A DNA stretch of 64,000 nt from positions 62,001-126,000 of the forward strand of contig NCCZ01000015.1 of NCBI GenBank assembly GCA_002279935.1. Direction: 5' to 3'. The position numbers and the translations under genes were made by a program. The notes beneath the pieces were generated by a model that searched no databases, was not told the origin of the DNA, and saw only the letters and a program-made list of their open reading frames with translations. Origin of the DNA: Hyphomicrobium sp. 12-62-95. Lineage in GTDB: Bacteria; Pseudomonadota; Alphaproteobacteria; Rhizobiales; Hyphomicrobiaceae. Positions 55,290-64,000 of the stretch are shown piece by piece; the stretch's first letter is position 1, and every line of letters starts with the position of its first letter.

Positions 55290-55855
55290 GGCTGACCTCC
55301 ATCCGCCAGAGGCACCGCGCCGGAAACAGAAAAGCGCATATCCAATTCGCCGTTCGTATCGCGCTCTTGCGCAGGCGGCGCCATATCCAGTGTGGTGATG
55401 ATCAGGCCAGGACGCCCTGCCTCCAGCGCATGCAAGAACGCTTGCAAGGAGTCGATCGAACCACCCGCAACCGCGCGAATGCCCATGATCTGAAGAGAGC
55501 CTTGCGTCTGCTCGCCCGTCGGTTGAAAGCTCTTCAGCTGCACCTGTGTCTCGGCTGCTACCTGCTCGATCCGCGCTTGCAGTGCTGACAGCTTCTCCGC
55601 GTCGCTGCCGGCCGGTAAGAACAGCGACGTATCTGCGCCCTCCGATTGCGCCGAAGTCTGGGACGTTAGCCTGCGCGCTTCCTCCAGCAAGCGGCCAAGC
55701 AATACCCGCTCCTGTCCGATCTGTTCGCGCGCATCGCTGAGCCGCGTCACCAAGGGCATAACGAACAAAGCCGCGCCCAGCCAAATGCCGCCGAGAAGAA
55801 GCCCAACGGCAGCGGCCTTGATGAGGATCCGTCCGGCGGGTCCAGCGAATGTCAT
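55286..55855 (-). CDS. gspM: Type II secretion assembly protein GspM-like
   Basis: 189 residues. One N-terminal membrane helix (about 13-35) and a coiled-coil run (LSDAREQIGQERVLLGRLLEEARRL) are followed by a ferredoxin-like periplasmic domain (QVQLKSFQPTGEQTQGSLQIMGIRAV, SIDSLQAFLHALEAGRPGLII). This matches the GspM/PilO-like layout; GspM partners GspL. It is tied by 4-bp overlaps to gspL upstream and gspC downstream. Confidence 0.82.
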   Translation of the reverse strand: MTFAGPAGRILIKAAAVGLLLGGIWLGAALFVMPLVTRLSDAREQIGQERVLLGRLLEEARRLTSQTSAQSEGADTSLFLPAGSDAEKLSALQARIEQVAAETQVQLKSFQPTGEQTQGSLQIMGIRAVAGGSIDSLQAFLHALEAGRPGLIITTLDMAPPAQERDTNGELDMRFSVSGAVPLADGGQP

Positions 55856-56952
55856 GGCGCAACCTCCTCCGCTGGCGATCCGGGCGATGCCGGGGTCTTC
55901 TGGGCGAGCCGCAAGCGAAAATCGAACCTTTCCTTCTGCAATTTTTCATCCGTGACAATCGGCGCCGTAATCGTCGCGCGCTCTACGAACGGCGATTGTT
56001 CAAGTTCTGGCGCCAATGAGCGCACTGGACGCCCAAAGCCGCCCAACTCCACCGTTCCATCCGCCAGGCGCAACTGCGTGACATAGGCCGTATCGGGCAA
56101 CCGGCGCGTGAGATCTTCCAGAATTTCAACGACCGGCGGATGGCTCGATTTAAGCCGCACGAATGCCGGCCATGCGGCCTGATCCCCATCCGCGCTCTGC
56201 GATCGCGCGGCGAGGACACGGCTGCGCACCGCAGCTGTCTCCTCCTGCAAGGCGAGCAGTGCGCTTTCGTGCCGGAGCGTGGTGATTGCAAGCGATGCAA
56301 AAGCCAGCACGGCCGCCGCCATGGCCAGTCGGCCGCCGGAGAACAGAGCAGGCGCGCGGCGGTCAGTGAATAGCCCTTCGCGTTCATTCAAGAGGTCGAC
56401 CGGAAGCGCCATGGCGGGGTCTGCGCGAAAGCAATCGGCCCCGGAAATCTCCGCGCCCACGCCCGTGATGCGAGCTTGCAGCGCGGCGATTTTCGAGCGC
56501 TTGACCACGATGTACTCAGCCGTAACGGGACCACGGCCACGGCCGCCATCACCAGCCAAAATGGCAGAATAAATGTCCGGCCGGCGCAAGGGCGTCATGC
56601 GCTCCAATTCGAGCGCCGCAATGCGCGCGATGTCGGGCACCGCCGCGCGCGGGACCGTAACGGGCCGTACGAGACACTCCGCGAGGGGCAATCGAATCCG
56701 TACCCGCAACGGCCTCCGCCGCGACCGCCGTTCGATGTCATCGAGGATACTCTGCGTATCAGCGAGCCCGGGCGAAGCGGGCACCGTCCCGGTCAATTGG
56801 CCGTTTTGAGCAATGACCACCAGATCGGTCTTCGGCTGGTTGCCGCCCGATCGCAATCCCGGCGGCAGCAACGATTTGAGTTCGCCGCTCCACCACGCAA
56901 AGCCGCGTGCGATGGACGCTGAAATATCGGCGCTTGGAGTACGCATCGCCAT
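55852..56952 (-). CDS. gspL: Type II secretion assembly protein GspL-like
   Basis: 366 residues. The N-terminal cytosolic part (about 1-200) has actin-like GspL/PilM features (RIRLPLAECLVRPVTVPRAAVPDIARIAALELERMTPL). One membrane helix lies at about 208-226 (LAMAAAVLAFASLAITTL), and then comes a PilN-like periplasmic domain (VVEILEDLTRRLPDTAYVTQLRLADGTVELGGF). GspL recruits the GspE ATPase to the membrane. It is first in the leftward gspL-M-C operon and divergent from gspE. Confidence 0.85.
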   Translation of the reverse strand: MAMRTPSADISASIARGFAWWSGELKSLLPPGLRSGGNQPKTDLVVIAQNGQLTGTVPASPGLADTQSILDDIERRSRRRPLRVRIRLPLAECLVRPVTVPRAAVPDIARIAALELERMTPLRRPDIYSAILAGDGGRGRGPVTAEYIVVKRSKIAALQARITGVGAEISGADCFRADPAMALPVDLLNEREGLFTDRRAPALFSGGRLAMAAAVLAFASLAITTLRHESALLALQEETAAVRSRVLAARSQSADGDQAAWPAFVRLKSSHPPVVEILEDLTRRLPDTAYVTQLRLADGTVELGGFGRPVRSLAPELEQSPFVERATITAPIVTDEKLQKERFDFRLRLAQKTPASPGSPAEEVAP

Positions 56953-57130
56953 TCTGCCGGATGTCCCTGACTGCCTGCCGACTATCGCCCGGGAGGGGCC
57001 TATTGCGCGCTCATCTTCACCTTTAAGTTAATCCAACGGAAGACGCGCTGCACGCAGGAAAGCACGCTATGGTAGGTTCCAGCGCAGTTGCCAAGTTGAG
57101 CCGACCAAGTTGCGCCCTCGCAACCCGGAC

Positions 57131-58903
57131 ATGAAGACGATGCCACCCGACTTCGACCAGCAGGCAAACCGGTTGCCGGACCCGCGCAGCGAGGATTTCA
57201 CCTCGGAACTGCGCCGACGTCTCGTTGCGGCTGGCCGCTTGGACGAGTTGGCCGCCCGCCGCGCCGAACGCGCCTCCGAACAGTCGAACGAACGGCTCGA
57301 TATCGTGTTGTCGCGCCTGGGCCTCGTCAGCGAAACGGTTCTCTGCGAGACGATCTCTGGGATCCTTAATATTCCCTGCGTCGCCGACGACGCATGGCCG
57401 GTCCGCCCGCTGTATTCGGATATCATTCCGCATACGTTTCTGGCGGCGAACCACATTGTTCTGCTTGCCGAAGCGGAAGACCGGCTGGATGTCGCTGTCG
57501 CAGATCCATTCCGAGCGGACGCACTCGACGCTCTTTCTTTCCAGGTCGAAAAATCCCTGAACCTGCATATGGCACCGCCCGGCGCGATCGAACGATGCCT
57601 GGAGCGGCTTCACGGCCGCAACGCGTCACCCCAGCAATCCTCGGAACCAGCAGCAGAACCGTCCGATGACGCTGGAACAGAAGATGTTCGCCGTCTGGAG
57701 GACCTCGCCAGCGAAGCCCCCGTCATCCGTCTCGTCCACGACATCATTCAGCGTGCCGTCGAGAGCCGCGCCTCCGACATCCATGTTGAGCCCCGCGACG
57801 ACTGCGTCGCCGTCCGCTACCGCATCGATGGCGCCTTGCAGACAACCGAGACCCTACCCGTCAACCTGCGCGCCGCACTCACCTCCCGCATCAAGATCAT
57901 GGCCCGGATCAACATTGCCGAGCGACGCCTCCCTCAGGATGGACGCATCCGCTTCACTGCGCGCGGCCGCGAAATCGATCTTCGCGTCTCGACCATGCCG
58001 ACAATGACGGGCGAGAGCATTGTGCTGCGCATCCTCGATCGCGAAAGCATTCCGCTCGAGTTCCAGCAACTGGGCTTCACCGGCGCGGAACGGGAAGGCT
58101 TCGAACAGTTGCTGGCCGAACCCAACGGCATCATTCTGGTGACCGGTCCAACGGGAAGCGGCAAATCGACGACGCTCTACACGGCGCTGAAATCACTCAA
58201 CCGCGCCGATCGGAAGCTCTTCACGGTCGAGGACCCGATCGAATACCGCCTCGCTGGTGTCAACCAGATCGCCGTCAATCCAAAAATCGGCCTCACCTTC
58301 GCGTCGACCCTGCGCTCCATCCTGCGCCAAGACCCCGATATCATCATGGTCGGCGAAATTCGCGACCTGGAAACGGCCGAAATCGCCATCCGCGCGTCGC
58401 TGACCGGACACCTCGTCCTCTCCACCATCCACACCAACAGCGCCGCCGCAACGATCACACGCCTCCTCGACATGGGCGTCGAAGATTATCTCCTCGCATC
58501 CAGCTTGAAGGGTGTGTTGGCCCAGCGACTTGTTCGCACGGTGTGTCCGTCATGTGCCACACACGATCAGCCGTCGGCCGTCGAGACGGAACGGATTCGA
58601 CGCCTCGCTGGCGACGTGAACGCAGCAGCGCCAGTCAACCTTCGCAGCGCGCACGGCTGTGAAAACTGCCAGGGCACAGGATACCGCGGTCGAACAGCCG
58701 TCTATGAATTACTGACGGTCAATTCCAGCGTCCGCGATACGATGGCGTCCGGCGCACCCGACAGCCGCATCGAGGCCGCCGCTGTCTCGAGCGGTATGAC
58801 AACCCTGCTGCAGAATGGCATGGCCAAGGTCATGAGTGGCGAAACGACTCTTCAAGAGGTCTTGCGTGTGACGAGGGCTGCGGATGCCGCGCTACCGCTA
58901 TAG
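57131..58903 (+). CDS. gspE: Type II secretion ATPase GspE
   Basis: 590 residues from ATG 57131; TTG 57110 in frame is an alternative. The N-terminal MshEN-like domain covers about 35-150. The PilT/GspE ATPase core has GPTGSGKST (Walker A), the Asp box IEYRLAGVNQIAVNPKIGLTF, the Walker B region DPDIIMVGEIRDLETAEI and the His box THTNSAAATITRLLDMG-like segment. A tetracysteine zinc element is seen as CPSC ... CENC. It hydrolyses ATP to drive pseudopilus assembly. It overlaps gspF by 20 bp. Confidence 0.93.
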   Translation: MKTMPPDFDQQANRLPDPRSEDFTSELRRRLVAAGRLDELAARRAERASEQSNERLDIVLSRLGLVSETVLCETISGILNIPCVADDAWPVRPLYSDIIPHTFLAANHIVLLAEAEDRLDVAVADPFRADALDALSFQVEKSLNLHMAPPGAIERCLERLHGRNASPQQSSEPAAEPSDDAGTEDVRRLEDLASEAPVIRLVHDIIQRAVESRASDIHVEPRDDCVAVRYRIDGALQTTETLPVNLRAALTSRIKIMARINIAERRLPQDGRIRFTARGREIDLRVSTMPTMTGESIVLRILDRESIPLEFQQLGFTGAEREGFEQLLAEPNGIILVTGPTGSGKSTTLYTALKSLNRADRKLFTVEDPIEYRLAGVNQIAVNPKIGLTFASTLRSILRQDPDIIMVGEIRDLETAEIAIRASLTGHLVLSTIHTNSAAATITRLLDMGVEDYLLASSLKGVLAQRLVRTVCPSCATHDQPSAVETERIRRLAGDVNAAAPVNLRSAHGCENCQGTGYRGRTAVYELLTVNSSVRDTMASGAPDSRIEAAAVSSGMTTLLQNGMAKVMSGETTLQEVLRVTRAADAALPL

Positions 58904-60110
58904 AGCCTACGACGGTTCGGGCACCCTGCGCGCAGGCGAGTTGTGGGTGGAAAGCCGCCAGGACGCGCTGCAAGCCCTCGCGCGAAAATCGCAAATCGCC
59001 ATCGAACTGGAGGAAGCGCAAAGCGCTAGCGCTTTACCCTGGTGGCAGCGCGAATTCGGCGGTGGCAGCAAGCTATCATCCAGCGCGCTGACCGATTTTC
59101 TCCGCGAGTTATCAGGTCTCATCGCGGCCAATCTTCCAATCGACGAAGCACTCCGGATTATGGCTGTGCAGCCAGCCATCAAACCATCGCTGCGCAAATT
59201 GGTAACGGACCTTCTCGATCGGGTCACATCGGGCGCCGCATTGTCCGAGGCCATGTCGGCCCATCAAGGCGCTTTTCCGCCCTTCGTCATTCGTCTCATT
59301 CATGCCGGCGAAATCTCCGGCAGTCTCGACGGCATCCTCGCCGACCTGTCTCGTTACTACGAACAGGCGAACGCACGAGCATCAAAACTCGCCGCTCAAC
59401 TCCTCTACCCTGCCGTTCTCATTGCCGCCGCGATCATCGCCCTTTCCGTGATCGCAACGGTGCTGGTGCCCGCCCTAAAGCCACTGTTTGAAGATGCGGG
59501 GAGCGCGCCTCCGCCATTGATCAGCGCACTCTCCTGGATCACGGAAACACTCGCGGCATACGGCGTGCCGATCGCAACGGGCATCCTGATCTGCGGCATC
59601 GCCGCCGTCCTCCTGTGGCTCAACCCATCCGGCCGAATGGCTTTTGACCGGCGAATCCTCGGCCTGCCGTTCTTTGGCGCGATCATCCGGCAGTCTGAAA
59701 CGGCCCGGCTGTCCCGCACGCTCGCCGCACTGATCCGCAACGGGGTCCCGCTCACCGAAGCGCTGCGCATTTCATCCGGCGTTCTCTCCAACAGGTATCT
59801 CTGCGCGATCGTCTCAAACATCGTGAGCGACATCGAGCAGGGCCGCACGCTCTCGACGGAACTGCAACGATCCGGCGAATTCCCCGATCTCTTTCCACGC
59901 CTCACCCGCGTCGGCGAGGAGACCGGCCAACTCGAAAACATGCTGGTAAAAGTTGCCGAAGCCTATGAACGCTCCTGCGAGACCCGGCTGGAAAAGTTCA
60001 TGACGCTGCTGACGCCGGTTCTAACCGTCGTCATCGGCGGCTTCGTCGGGTTCCTCGTCATATCCGTGATGAATGCGATCCTGTCCGCCAACACCCTGGT
60101 CCTGCAATGA
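58884..60110 (+). CDS. gspF: Type II secretion inner-membrane platform protein GspF
   Basis: 408 residues. It starts MPRYRYRAYDGSGTLRAGEL as in the family. Two T2SSF domains are present (about 70-190 and 275-395; each with L.eL..LI.aglpi-type helix plus FP.....I..GE..G.L). Three membrane helices lie at about 170-195, 220-245 and 375-400. GspF is the platform that binds GspE and GspL. It shares 20 bp with gspE and 4 bp with gspH, typical tight T2SS packing. Confidence 0.93.
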   Translation: MPRYRYRAYDGSGTLRAGELWVESRQDALQALARKSQIAIELEEAQSASALPWWQREFGGGSKLSSSALTDFLRELSGLIAANLPIDEALRIMAVQPAIKPSLRKLVTDLLDRVTSGAALSEAMSAHQGAFPPFVIRLIHAGEISGSLDGILADLSRYYEQANARASKLAAQLLYPAVLIAAAIIALSVIATVLVPALKPLFEDAGSAPPPLISALSWITETLAAYGVPIATGILICGIAAVLLWLNPSGRMAFDRRILGLPFFGAIIRQSETARLSRTLAALIRNGVPLTEALRISSGVLSNRYLCAIVSNIVSDIEQGRTLSTELQRSGEFPDLFPRLTRVGEETGQLENMLVKVAEAYERSCETRLEKFMTLLTPVLTVVIGGFVGFLVISVMNAILSANTLVLQ

Positions 60111-60541
60111 AGCAGTCCCGCTCGCCGCCCGATGCCGGCTTTACGCTTTTGGAGCTGCTCGCTAGCCTCGTCATTGCCGCCATCGCGCTTGTCGTCGCGA
60201 TCCCGGCGCTGACAGGCTCTAAAAGCGACCGCGCCATCAAGACCACAACGTCAGCTCTCATTTCGAAAATCGATCAAACCCGGACCCGTGCCATGACATC
60301 CGGTCGGCCTGTGAGCTTTTCGATCGACCCGGATTTGCGCGGCTATCGCGCCGATGATAGCGACATCGTCGCTCTCCCACCGGGCATGACGTTCTCGGCG
60401 GAAAACGGCCCGCAGCTGATTGTATTCCGCCCCGATGGAACCGCCACGCCGGCACAATTCGGTTTACAGCACGGCCGCGTAAAGGCGCGCGTCGGCATCG
60501 ACTGGCTCACCGGCCGCGCCTCCGTCGCCTTCGAGAGATAG
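60107..60541 (+). CDS. gspH: Type II secretion minor pseudopilin GspH
   Basis: 144 residues. Prepilin leader cut at G11/FTLLELLASLVIAAIALVVAIPAL with Glu at +5. The C-terminal GspH/FimT-like part (RTRAMTSGRPVSFSIDPDLRGYRADD, LIVFRPDGTATPAQFGL) is on the periplasmic side. It is coupled to gspF by ATGA. GspH is a minor subunit within the pseudopilus shaft. Confidence 0.9.
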   Translation: MKQSRSPPDAGFTLLELLASLVIAAIALVVAIPALTGSKSDRAIKTTTSALISKIDQTRTRAMTSGRPVSFSIDPDLRGYRADDSDIVALPPGMTFSAENGPQLIVFRPDGTATPAQFGLQHGRVKARVGIDWLTGRASVAFER

Positions 60542-60546
60542 ACGCC

Positions 60547-60936
60547 ATGTCCGGCCATGATGATGGTTTCACGCTCATTGAAACACTCGCTGCGCTGGTG
60601 ATCCTTGCTCTGGCTGCAAGCACTTTTTACCGTGCCCTAGAGACGGGAACCCAAGGCGCCCGGATTGCAGAACGCGAGACAGCGGCCCTGGCGCACGCCC
60701 AAAGCCGACTCGACGAAGTGGTCGCGTTGGGCCCGCAAGAAAACCTCGCCCTGACAGGTCAAACGCCCGATGGATATGCATGGTCGACGACCGTATCCGG
60801 TCTCGATCGAACCCGCACGGATCGCTCCCCGGTCGGTCTAGCGCGGGTCGACGTGCGCGTGTCTTGGCGCGACGGGCCAGCCCGCCGCGAGCGTGATCTC
60901 ACATTAACAACGATCATGGCGTCGAGATCGCGATGA
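60547..60936 (+). CDS. gspI: Type II secretion minor pseudopilin GspI
   Basis: 129 residues. Very short leader MSGHDDG/FTLIETLAALVILALAASTFYRAL, Glu at +5. The GspI features ERETAALAHAQSRLDEV and DGYAWSTTV are present. With GspJ and GspK it forms the tip complex. The gene follows gspH by 5 bp and overlaps gspJ by 4 bp. Confidence 0.9.
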   Translation: MSGHDDGFTLIETLAALVILALAASTFYRALETGTQGARIAERETAALAHAQSRLDEVVALGPQENLALTGQTPDGYAWSTTVSGLDRTRTDRSPVGLARVDVRVSWRDGPARRERDLTLTTIMASRSR

Positions 60937-61574
60937 CCCATACCGAAGGCGTCGGCGCGGACAGCGGTTTCACTCTGATAGAGGCGCTTGTTGTTCTCAC
61001 AATTGCCGCTGTCGCATTTTCCTTGGCGCCACTCGCGATCAACCTGGGCCGAACATCTCTTTCAGTTGCCGCTGAACTGGAACAACGCGCGTCGGCACAG
61101 CGCGCGCTCGCGGCCTTGAGCGACCGCATCGCGTCGGCACAACCAATCTTTAGAACCCCCGCTAGCGGACTGGCCGAACTGACCTTTACTGGATATCCAG
61201 ATCGCCTCCGCTTCGTCGCCGAATTCGCTGATGGCCCAGCCGGCGGAGGACTCTACACTGTCGATCTCAGCCTCAATCCGTCGACGTCCAATTTGGTGAT
61301 CTCTCTCACCCCATATGGAGCAGGCCTAGACGATACGTACACGCCTCATATCACACAGTTGCTGCCAACGCAGATGCTGTCGTTGCGGTATTTCGGGCAA
61401 AAATCTCGAACGGGCCGATCCGAATGGCAGTCGGAATGGACGCAAGCGGCACGCCTGCCGGACTTGGTCGAACTTAGCATCTCAGCGGCTAACGATCCAA
61501 AGTCCGGTCATTCAACGGCCCGTCATGGCACTGCCCGCACGTCTCAATGGATTGCTTTGCGCATGGCACGATAA
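60933..61574 (+). CDS. gspJ: Type II secretion minor pseudopilin GspJ
   Basis: 213 residues. Leader MTHTEGVGADSG/FTLIEALVVLTIAAVAFSLAPLAI, Glu at +5. A Ser/Ala-rich helix with QRALAALSDRIASAQPI and the GspJ-like beta body (LRFVAEFADGPAGGGLYTVDLSL, LSLRYFGQKSRTGRSEWQSEW) follow. It completes a gspE-F-H-I-J operon. The opposing strand holds the remaining gsp genes. Confidence 0.9.
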   Translation: MTHTEGVGADSGFTLIEALVVLTIAAVAFSLAPLAINLGRTSLSVAAELEQRASAQRALAALSDRIASAQPIFRTPASGLAELTFTGYPDRLRFVAEFADGPAGGGLYTVDLSLNPSTSNLVISLTPYGAGLDDTYTPHITQLLPTQMLSLRYFGQKSRTGRSEWQSEWTQAARLPDLVELSISAANDPKSGHSTARHGTARTSQWIALRMAR

Positions 61575-61688
61575 ACTGACTCGCGTGCCTAAAAATTCCG
61601 CTGCAAAATATTCAGGCGGTCATCGCGCGCTGCGTAACGCGAACTTCGCGCATCACCTTATTTAAAGCTCAGATCGTACTGAACCGCA

Positions 61689-61717
61689 TTGAACATATCA
61701 CGCCTGCGTGCAATACT
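61689..61717 (+). promoter_or_regulatory. Candidate sigma70 promoter of the two-component pair
   Basis: TTGAAC (61689-61694), 17-bp spacer, AATACT (61712-61717), about 43 bp before the histidine kinase ATG at 61760. The match is partial (4 of 6 in the -10). Confidence 0.4.
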
Positions 61718-61759
61718 CTTTCCTGCAAATTTTGATAAGCATCAGTTAATTATGCAGGC

Positions 61760-63259
61760 ATGGGCGTAGTGGGTATGGCGTTATCTGCCCAAATCGATGG
61801 ACGTCGCCAAAGCGGTGCTCCAACCATGTTGCGCGATGCGTCGCGTACTGACATTCAGCCGAAGCCATTCGAATTCGGTAACGTCGTCACGTCGTTTGTT
61901 GTTTCCGCCGCGCTCGTTCTGCTGATCGGCATGGCGCTGTTTGGAACCTGGGTCACGCAGCGAAGCACAGACGCGATCCTCCAGCATTCTGCCCATTCAG
62001 CGGCGATGTTCATGGACAGCGCCATCGAACCGCTGGTGCAGGAACTCGCCACAGAGCCTCAGCTCTCGCCCAAGTCCGTCGAAGCCATCGACAGCCTCCT
62101 GACACACAAGGCCATCAGTAAAAAGCTGAGTGGAATTGTGATTTGGCGCCGCGATGGCGTGGTCGCCTATGCGCGAAACCGGGATCAAATCGGCACCGCT
62201 CAACCGGTCACGCGAGAACTTGAATCCGCGCTCGATGGCAAAGTCGAAATCGAACAGATCAGGACAAGCTTTCCGCCCTCCGACAGCCACCCGTCCAATG
62301 CACAAGGCGCCTACAAGATTTATTCGCCCATGCATCAATTGGGCACTAACGATGTCATCGCAGTCGCCGGCTACGTTGAACCTCCGCACGAACTCGACAA
62401 CCTGCTTTCGAAAGGCCGCCGGGATACCTGGGTGGTCGTGGTCATCTTCACGCTGCTCATATTCAGCCTGACATTCAACCTCATTCATCACGCCAGCGAA
62501 ATGATCAAGGAGCAGAACAGGAATCTGCGTGACCGGTATGATGCCCAAGTGGGATTGAACGCGCAAAACACGCTCCTGCAAAATCAGCTACAAGATGCGC
62601 ATCAAAAAGGCATCGAGATCAACGAAGATTTCCTTCGCCGCATTAGTGCCGATCTGCATGACGGCCCAGCACAGTTCCTCGCTCTGGCTCTGCTGCGGGT
62701 TGACGACATCGCACCCGCGACGGCGGGTTCCGGATCACCCTCGCCTGGCACAATGCGCAGCCTGAAGGCGCTGGAGACCGTGCGGTCGGCAACGGCAAGT
62801 GCCTTGCAGGAAATCCGCAGCATTTCGACGGGTCTGGCCCTGCCGGAATTACAGGATCACGCTCCCGCAGATGCAATTGGGGCCGCTGTCAATTCATTCG
62901 TTGCCGCAACGCAAACCGACGTGGTGTGCAACCTCGCCGGCCTACCCGACACCCTCCCGATGCCGTGGACAGTCTGCCTGTTCCGCTTTGTACAGGAAGG
63001 CTTGAGCAACGGACTGCGGCACGCCAACGGGCTCGGGCTCGAAGTTCGCTCGAGCCGATGCGATGGCCAACTCGTCGTTGAAATCTGCGATCGCGGCCCA
63101 GGATTCGATCCCCGCGAAGGTTGCAGCAAAGCGCGTCTGGGACTGGTCGGATTGCGTCACCGGATCGAAGTGTTGGGCGGACAGTTCGAAATCATCAGCA
63201 AACCTGGCGAAGGTACAACGATTAGGCTGGTCATTCCCGCCAAAGCGTTACATCTCTAA
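61760..63259 (+). CDS. Membrane sensor histidine kinase (NarX/DegS type, HisKA_3)
   Basis: 499 residues. Two membrane helices (about 43-64 and 223-243) bracket a periplasmic sensor of about 155 residues with no recognised domain. A coiled coil (about 248-290) leads to the HisKA_3 dimer box FLRRISADLHDGPAQFLALALLRVDDI, with phospho-acceptor His300 in the LHDGPAQ motif. The ATPase domain shows FVQEGLSNGLRHANG, GPGFDPREG, and GLVGLRHRIEVLGGQFEI ending GEGTTIRL. It lies 2 bp from a NarL-type regulator and directly after gspJ, so it may control secretion or oxidase genes. Confidence 0.9.
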   Translation: MGVVGMALSAQIDGRRQSGAPTMLRDASRTDIQPKPFEFGNVVTSFVVSAALVLLIGMALFGTWVTQRSTDAILQHSAHSAAMFMDSAIEPLVQELATEPQLSPKSVEAIDSLLTHKAISKKLSGIVIWRRDGVVAYARNRDQIGTAQPVTRELESALDGKVEIEQIRTSFPPSDSHPSNAQGAYKIYSPMHQLGTNDVIAVAGYVEPPHELDNLLSKGRRDTWVVVVIFTLLIFSLTFNLIHHASEMIKEQNRNLRDRYDAQVGLNAQNTLLQNQLQDAHQKGIEINEDFLRRISADLHDGPAQFLALALLRVDDIAPATAGSGSPSPGTMRSLKALETVRSATASALQEIRSISTGLALPELQDHAPADAIGAAVNSFVAATQTDVVCNLAGLPDTLPMPWTVCLFRFVQEGLSNGLRHANGLGLEVRSSRCDGQLVVEICDRGPGFDPREGCSKARLGLVGLRHRIEVLGGQFEIISKPGEGTTIRLVIPAKALHL

Positions 63260-63261
63260 GC

Positions 63262-63906
63262 ATGGCCCAGAAGATCTCCATCGCTGTGATTGACGATCAC
63301 CCCTTAATGCGGGATGGCGTGGTCGCGACTCTGACCAACTGTTCCGATTTCGACGTCGTCGCGACCGGCGGCTGCGCCGAGGATGCCGTTCATATTGCGC
63401 AAGTCCATCAACCGCAGATGATGCTTGTCGATCTCTCCATGCCAGGCGGCGGACTGGACGCCGCCAATCGTATCTGTACGTCTCAGCCTGCGATCAAGGT
63501 CATCATTCTCACGGTCTCCGAGCGCGAAGACGACGTGATTGCCGCCATGTCGACCGGCGTGGCCGGCTATGTGTTGAAGGGGATATCCGGAGCCGATCTG
63601 GTGGCCACCTTGAAGGCGGTCAGCATCGGAGAAACCTACATCACACCAAATTTGGCCGCCCGGTTGCTCTCGAAAAACCGCAGCCCCTCGTCCAAAAGCA
63701 CATCGCGAGAACCCGCCGTCCAACTCACAGCACGCGAAGAGCAAATCCTGGTTGAACTGAAACTCGGCGCGACGAACAAGGAAATTGCGCGCAAGCTCGC
63801 GCTCAGCGAAAAAACCGTCAAACACTACATGACAAGCGTTCTTCAAAAGTTGCGCGCCCGCAACCGCGTCGAGGCGGCGCTGACGGAATTACCCAAGAAG
63901 GACTGA
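63262..63906 (+). CDS. NarL/FixJ-type response regulator
   Basis: 214 residues. The receiver domain has the acidic pair Asp11-Asp12 and phospho-acceptor Asp57 (MMLVDLSMPGG); the switch region reads IILTVSERED. A linker (Ser-rich, 138-148) joins a LuxR helix-turn-helix at about 150-210 (LTAREEQILVELKLGATNKEIARKLALSEKTVKHYMTSVLQKLRARNRVEAAL). It is the partner of the kinase 2 bp upstream. Candidate targets are the palindromes near 51.3 kb, but this is inference. Confidence 0.92.
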   Translation: MAQKISIAVIDDHPLMRDGVVATLTNCSDFDVVATGGCAEDAVHIAQVHQPQMMLVDLSMPGGGLDAANRICTSQPAIKVIILTVSEREDDVIAAMSTGVAGYVLKGISGADLVATLKAVSIGETYITPNLAARLLSKNRSPSSKSTSREPAVQLTAREEQILVELKLGATNKEIARKLALSEKTVKHYMTSVLQKLRARNRVEAALTELPKKD

Positions 63907-63954
63907 ATGGGGCCACGCCCTTAGCTTAGCCGCAGACCATCGGCAAAAAATGAA

Positions 63955-64000
63955 CTATTCGCGGAAGGCACGGTTCATCTGGTCTGTGAACGGCTTGGCG
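63955..64000 (-). CDS. Possible C-terminus of a leftward gene entering from the right
   Basis: The minus-strand frame reads AKPFTDQMNRAFRE then TAG (63955-63957). The peptide looks protein-like, unlike the competing frame, but only 14 codons are visible. The family cannot be named. Confidence 0.35.
   Translation of the reverse strand, partial: AKPFTDQMNRAFRE

Overview
The window is about 64 kb of GC-rich bacterial chromosome. It suggests an alphaproteobacterium of the Hyphomicrobiales, probably a methylotrophic Hyphomicrobium-like organism. The support is a GcrA-type cell-cycle regulator, the cycM / kdsB-pheA and argD-argF-hslO neighbourhoods typical of this order, dispersed palindromic repeats between genes, and a complete-looking N-methylglutamate (NMG) pathway for methylamine use. 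I see no rRNA, tRNA, CRISPR array or insertion sequence. Taxonomy is inference from gene content.

Left part (1-11.3 kb): the end of an AsmA-like protein; a degenerate S-adenosylmethionine-decarboxylase-like protein; a repeat-rich 1 kb gap with a 164-bp tandem duplication; Mrp/ApbC fused to a DUF971 domain; a TRAP transporter pair (dctQ, dctM) with no binding protein in view; a HbpS/GlcG-like protein; a cholesterol-oxidase-like GMC flavoenzyme; and a cyclopropane-fatty-acid synthase.

NMG island (11.5-25.5 kb): leftward genes encode three small membrane proteins, an APC permease, two unknown membrane-anchored proteins, mgsABC (N-methylglutamate synthase) and gmaS (gamma-glutamylmethylamide synthetase). 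Rightward genes encode mgdABCD (N-methylglutamate dehydrogenase, sarcosine-oxidase-like) and a coupled XRE-cupin regulator. A perfect palindrome lies in the divergent promoter region. Together the genes would import methylamine, condense it with glutamate, move the methylamine group to N-methylglutamate and oxidise that to glutamate and a C1 unit.

Middle (25.7-46.2 kb): argD-argF-hslO with a promoter-proximal hairpin, gcrA, a DUF2147 secreted protein, ubiB, a peptide ABC transporter (two YejA-like binding proteins, yejB with an apparent 1-bp frameshift, yejE, yejF), cytochrome cycM, and the rightward run kdsB, pheA, an SDR gene and uup.

Right part (46.2-64 kb): a type II secretion system (gspG, prepilin peptidase, gspK, gspD, gspC-like, gspM, gspL, gspE, F, H, I, J) split over opposing transcription units. 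Embedded in it are a Tat-signal multicopper oxidase and an SCO-cytochrome c fusion, and it is followed by a NarX/NarL-like two-component pair. The arrangement suggests a dedicated system that matures and exports a copper oxidase to the cell surface, possibly for metal or phenolic oxidation.
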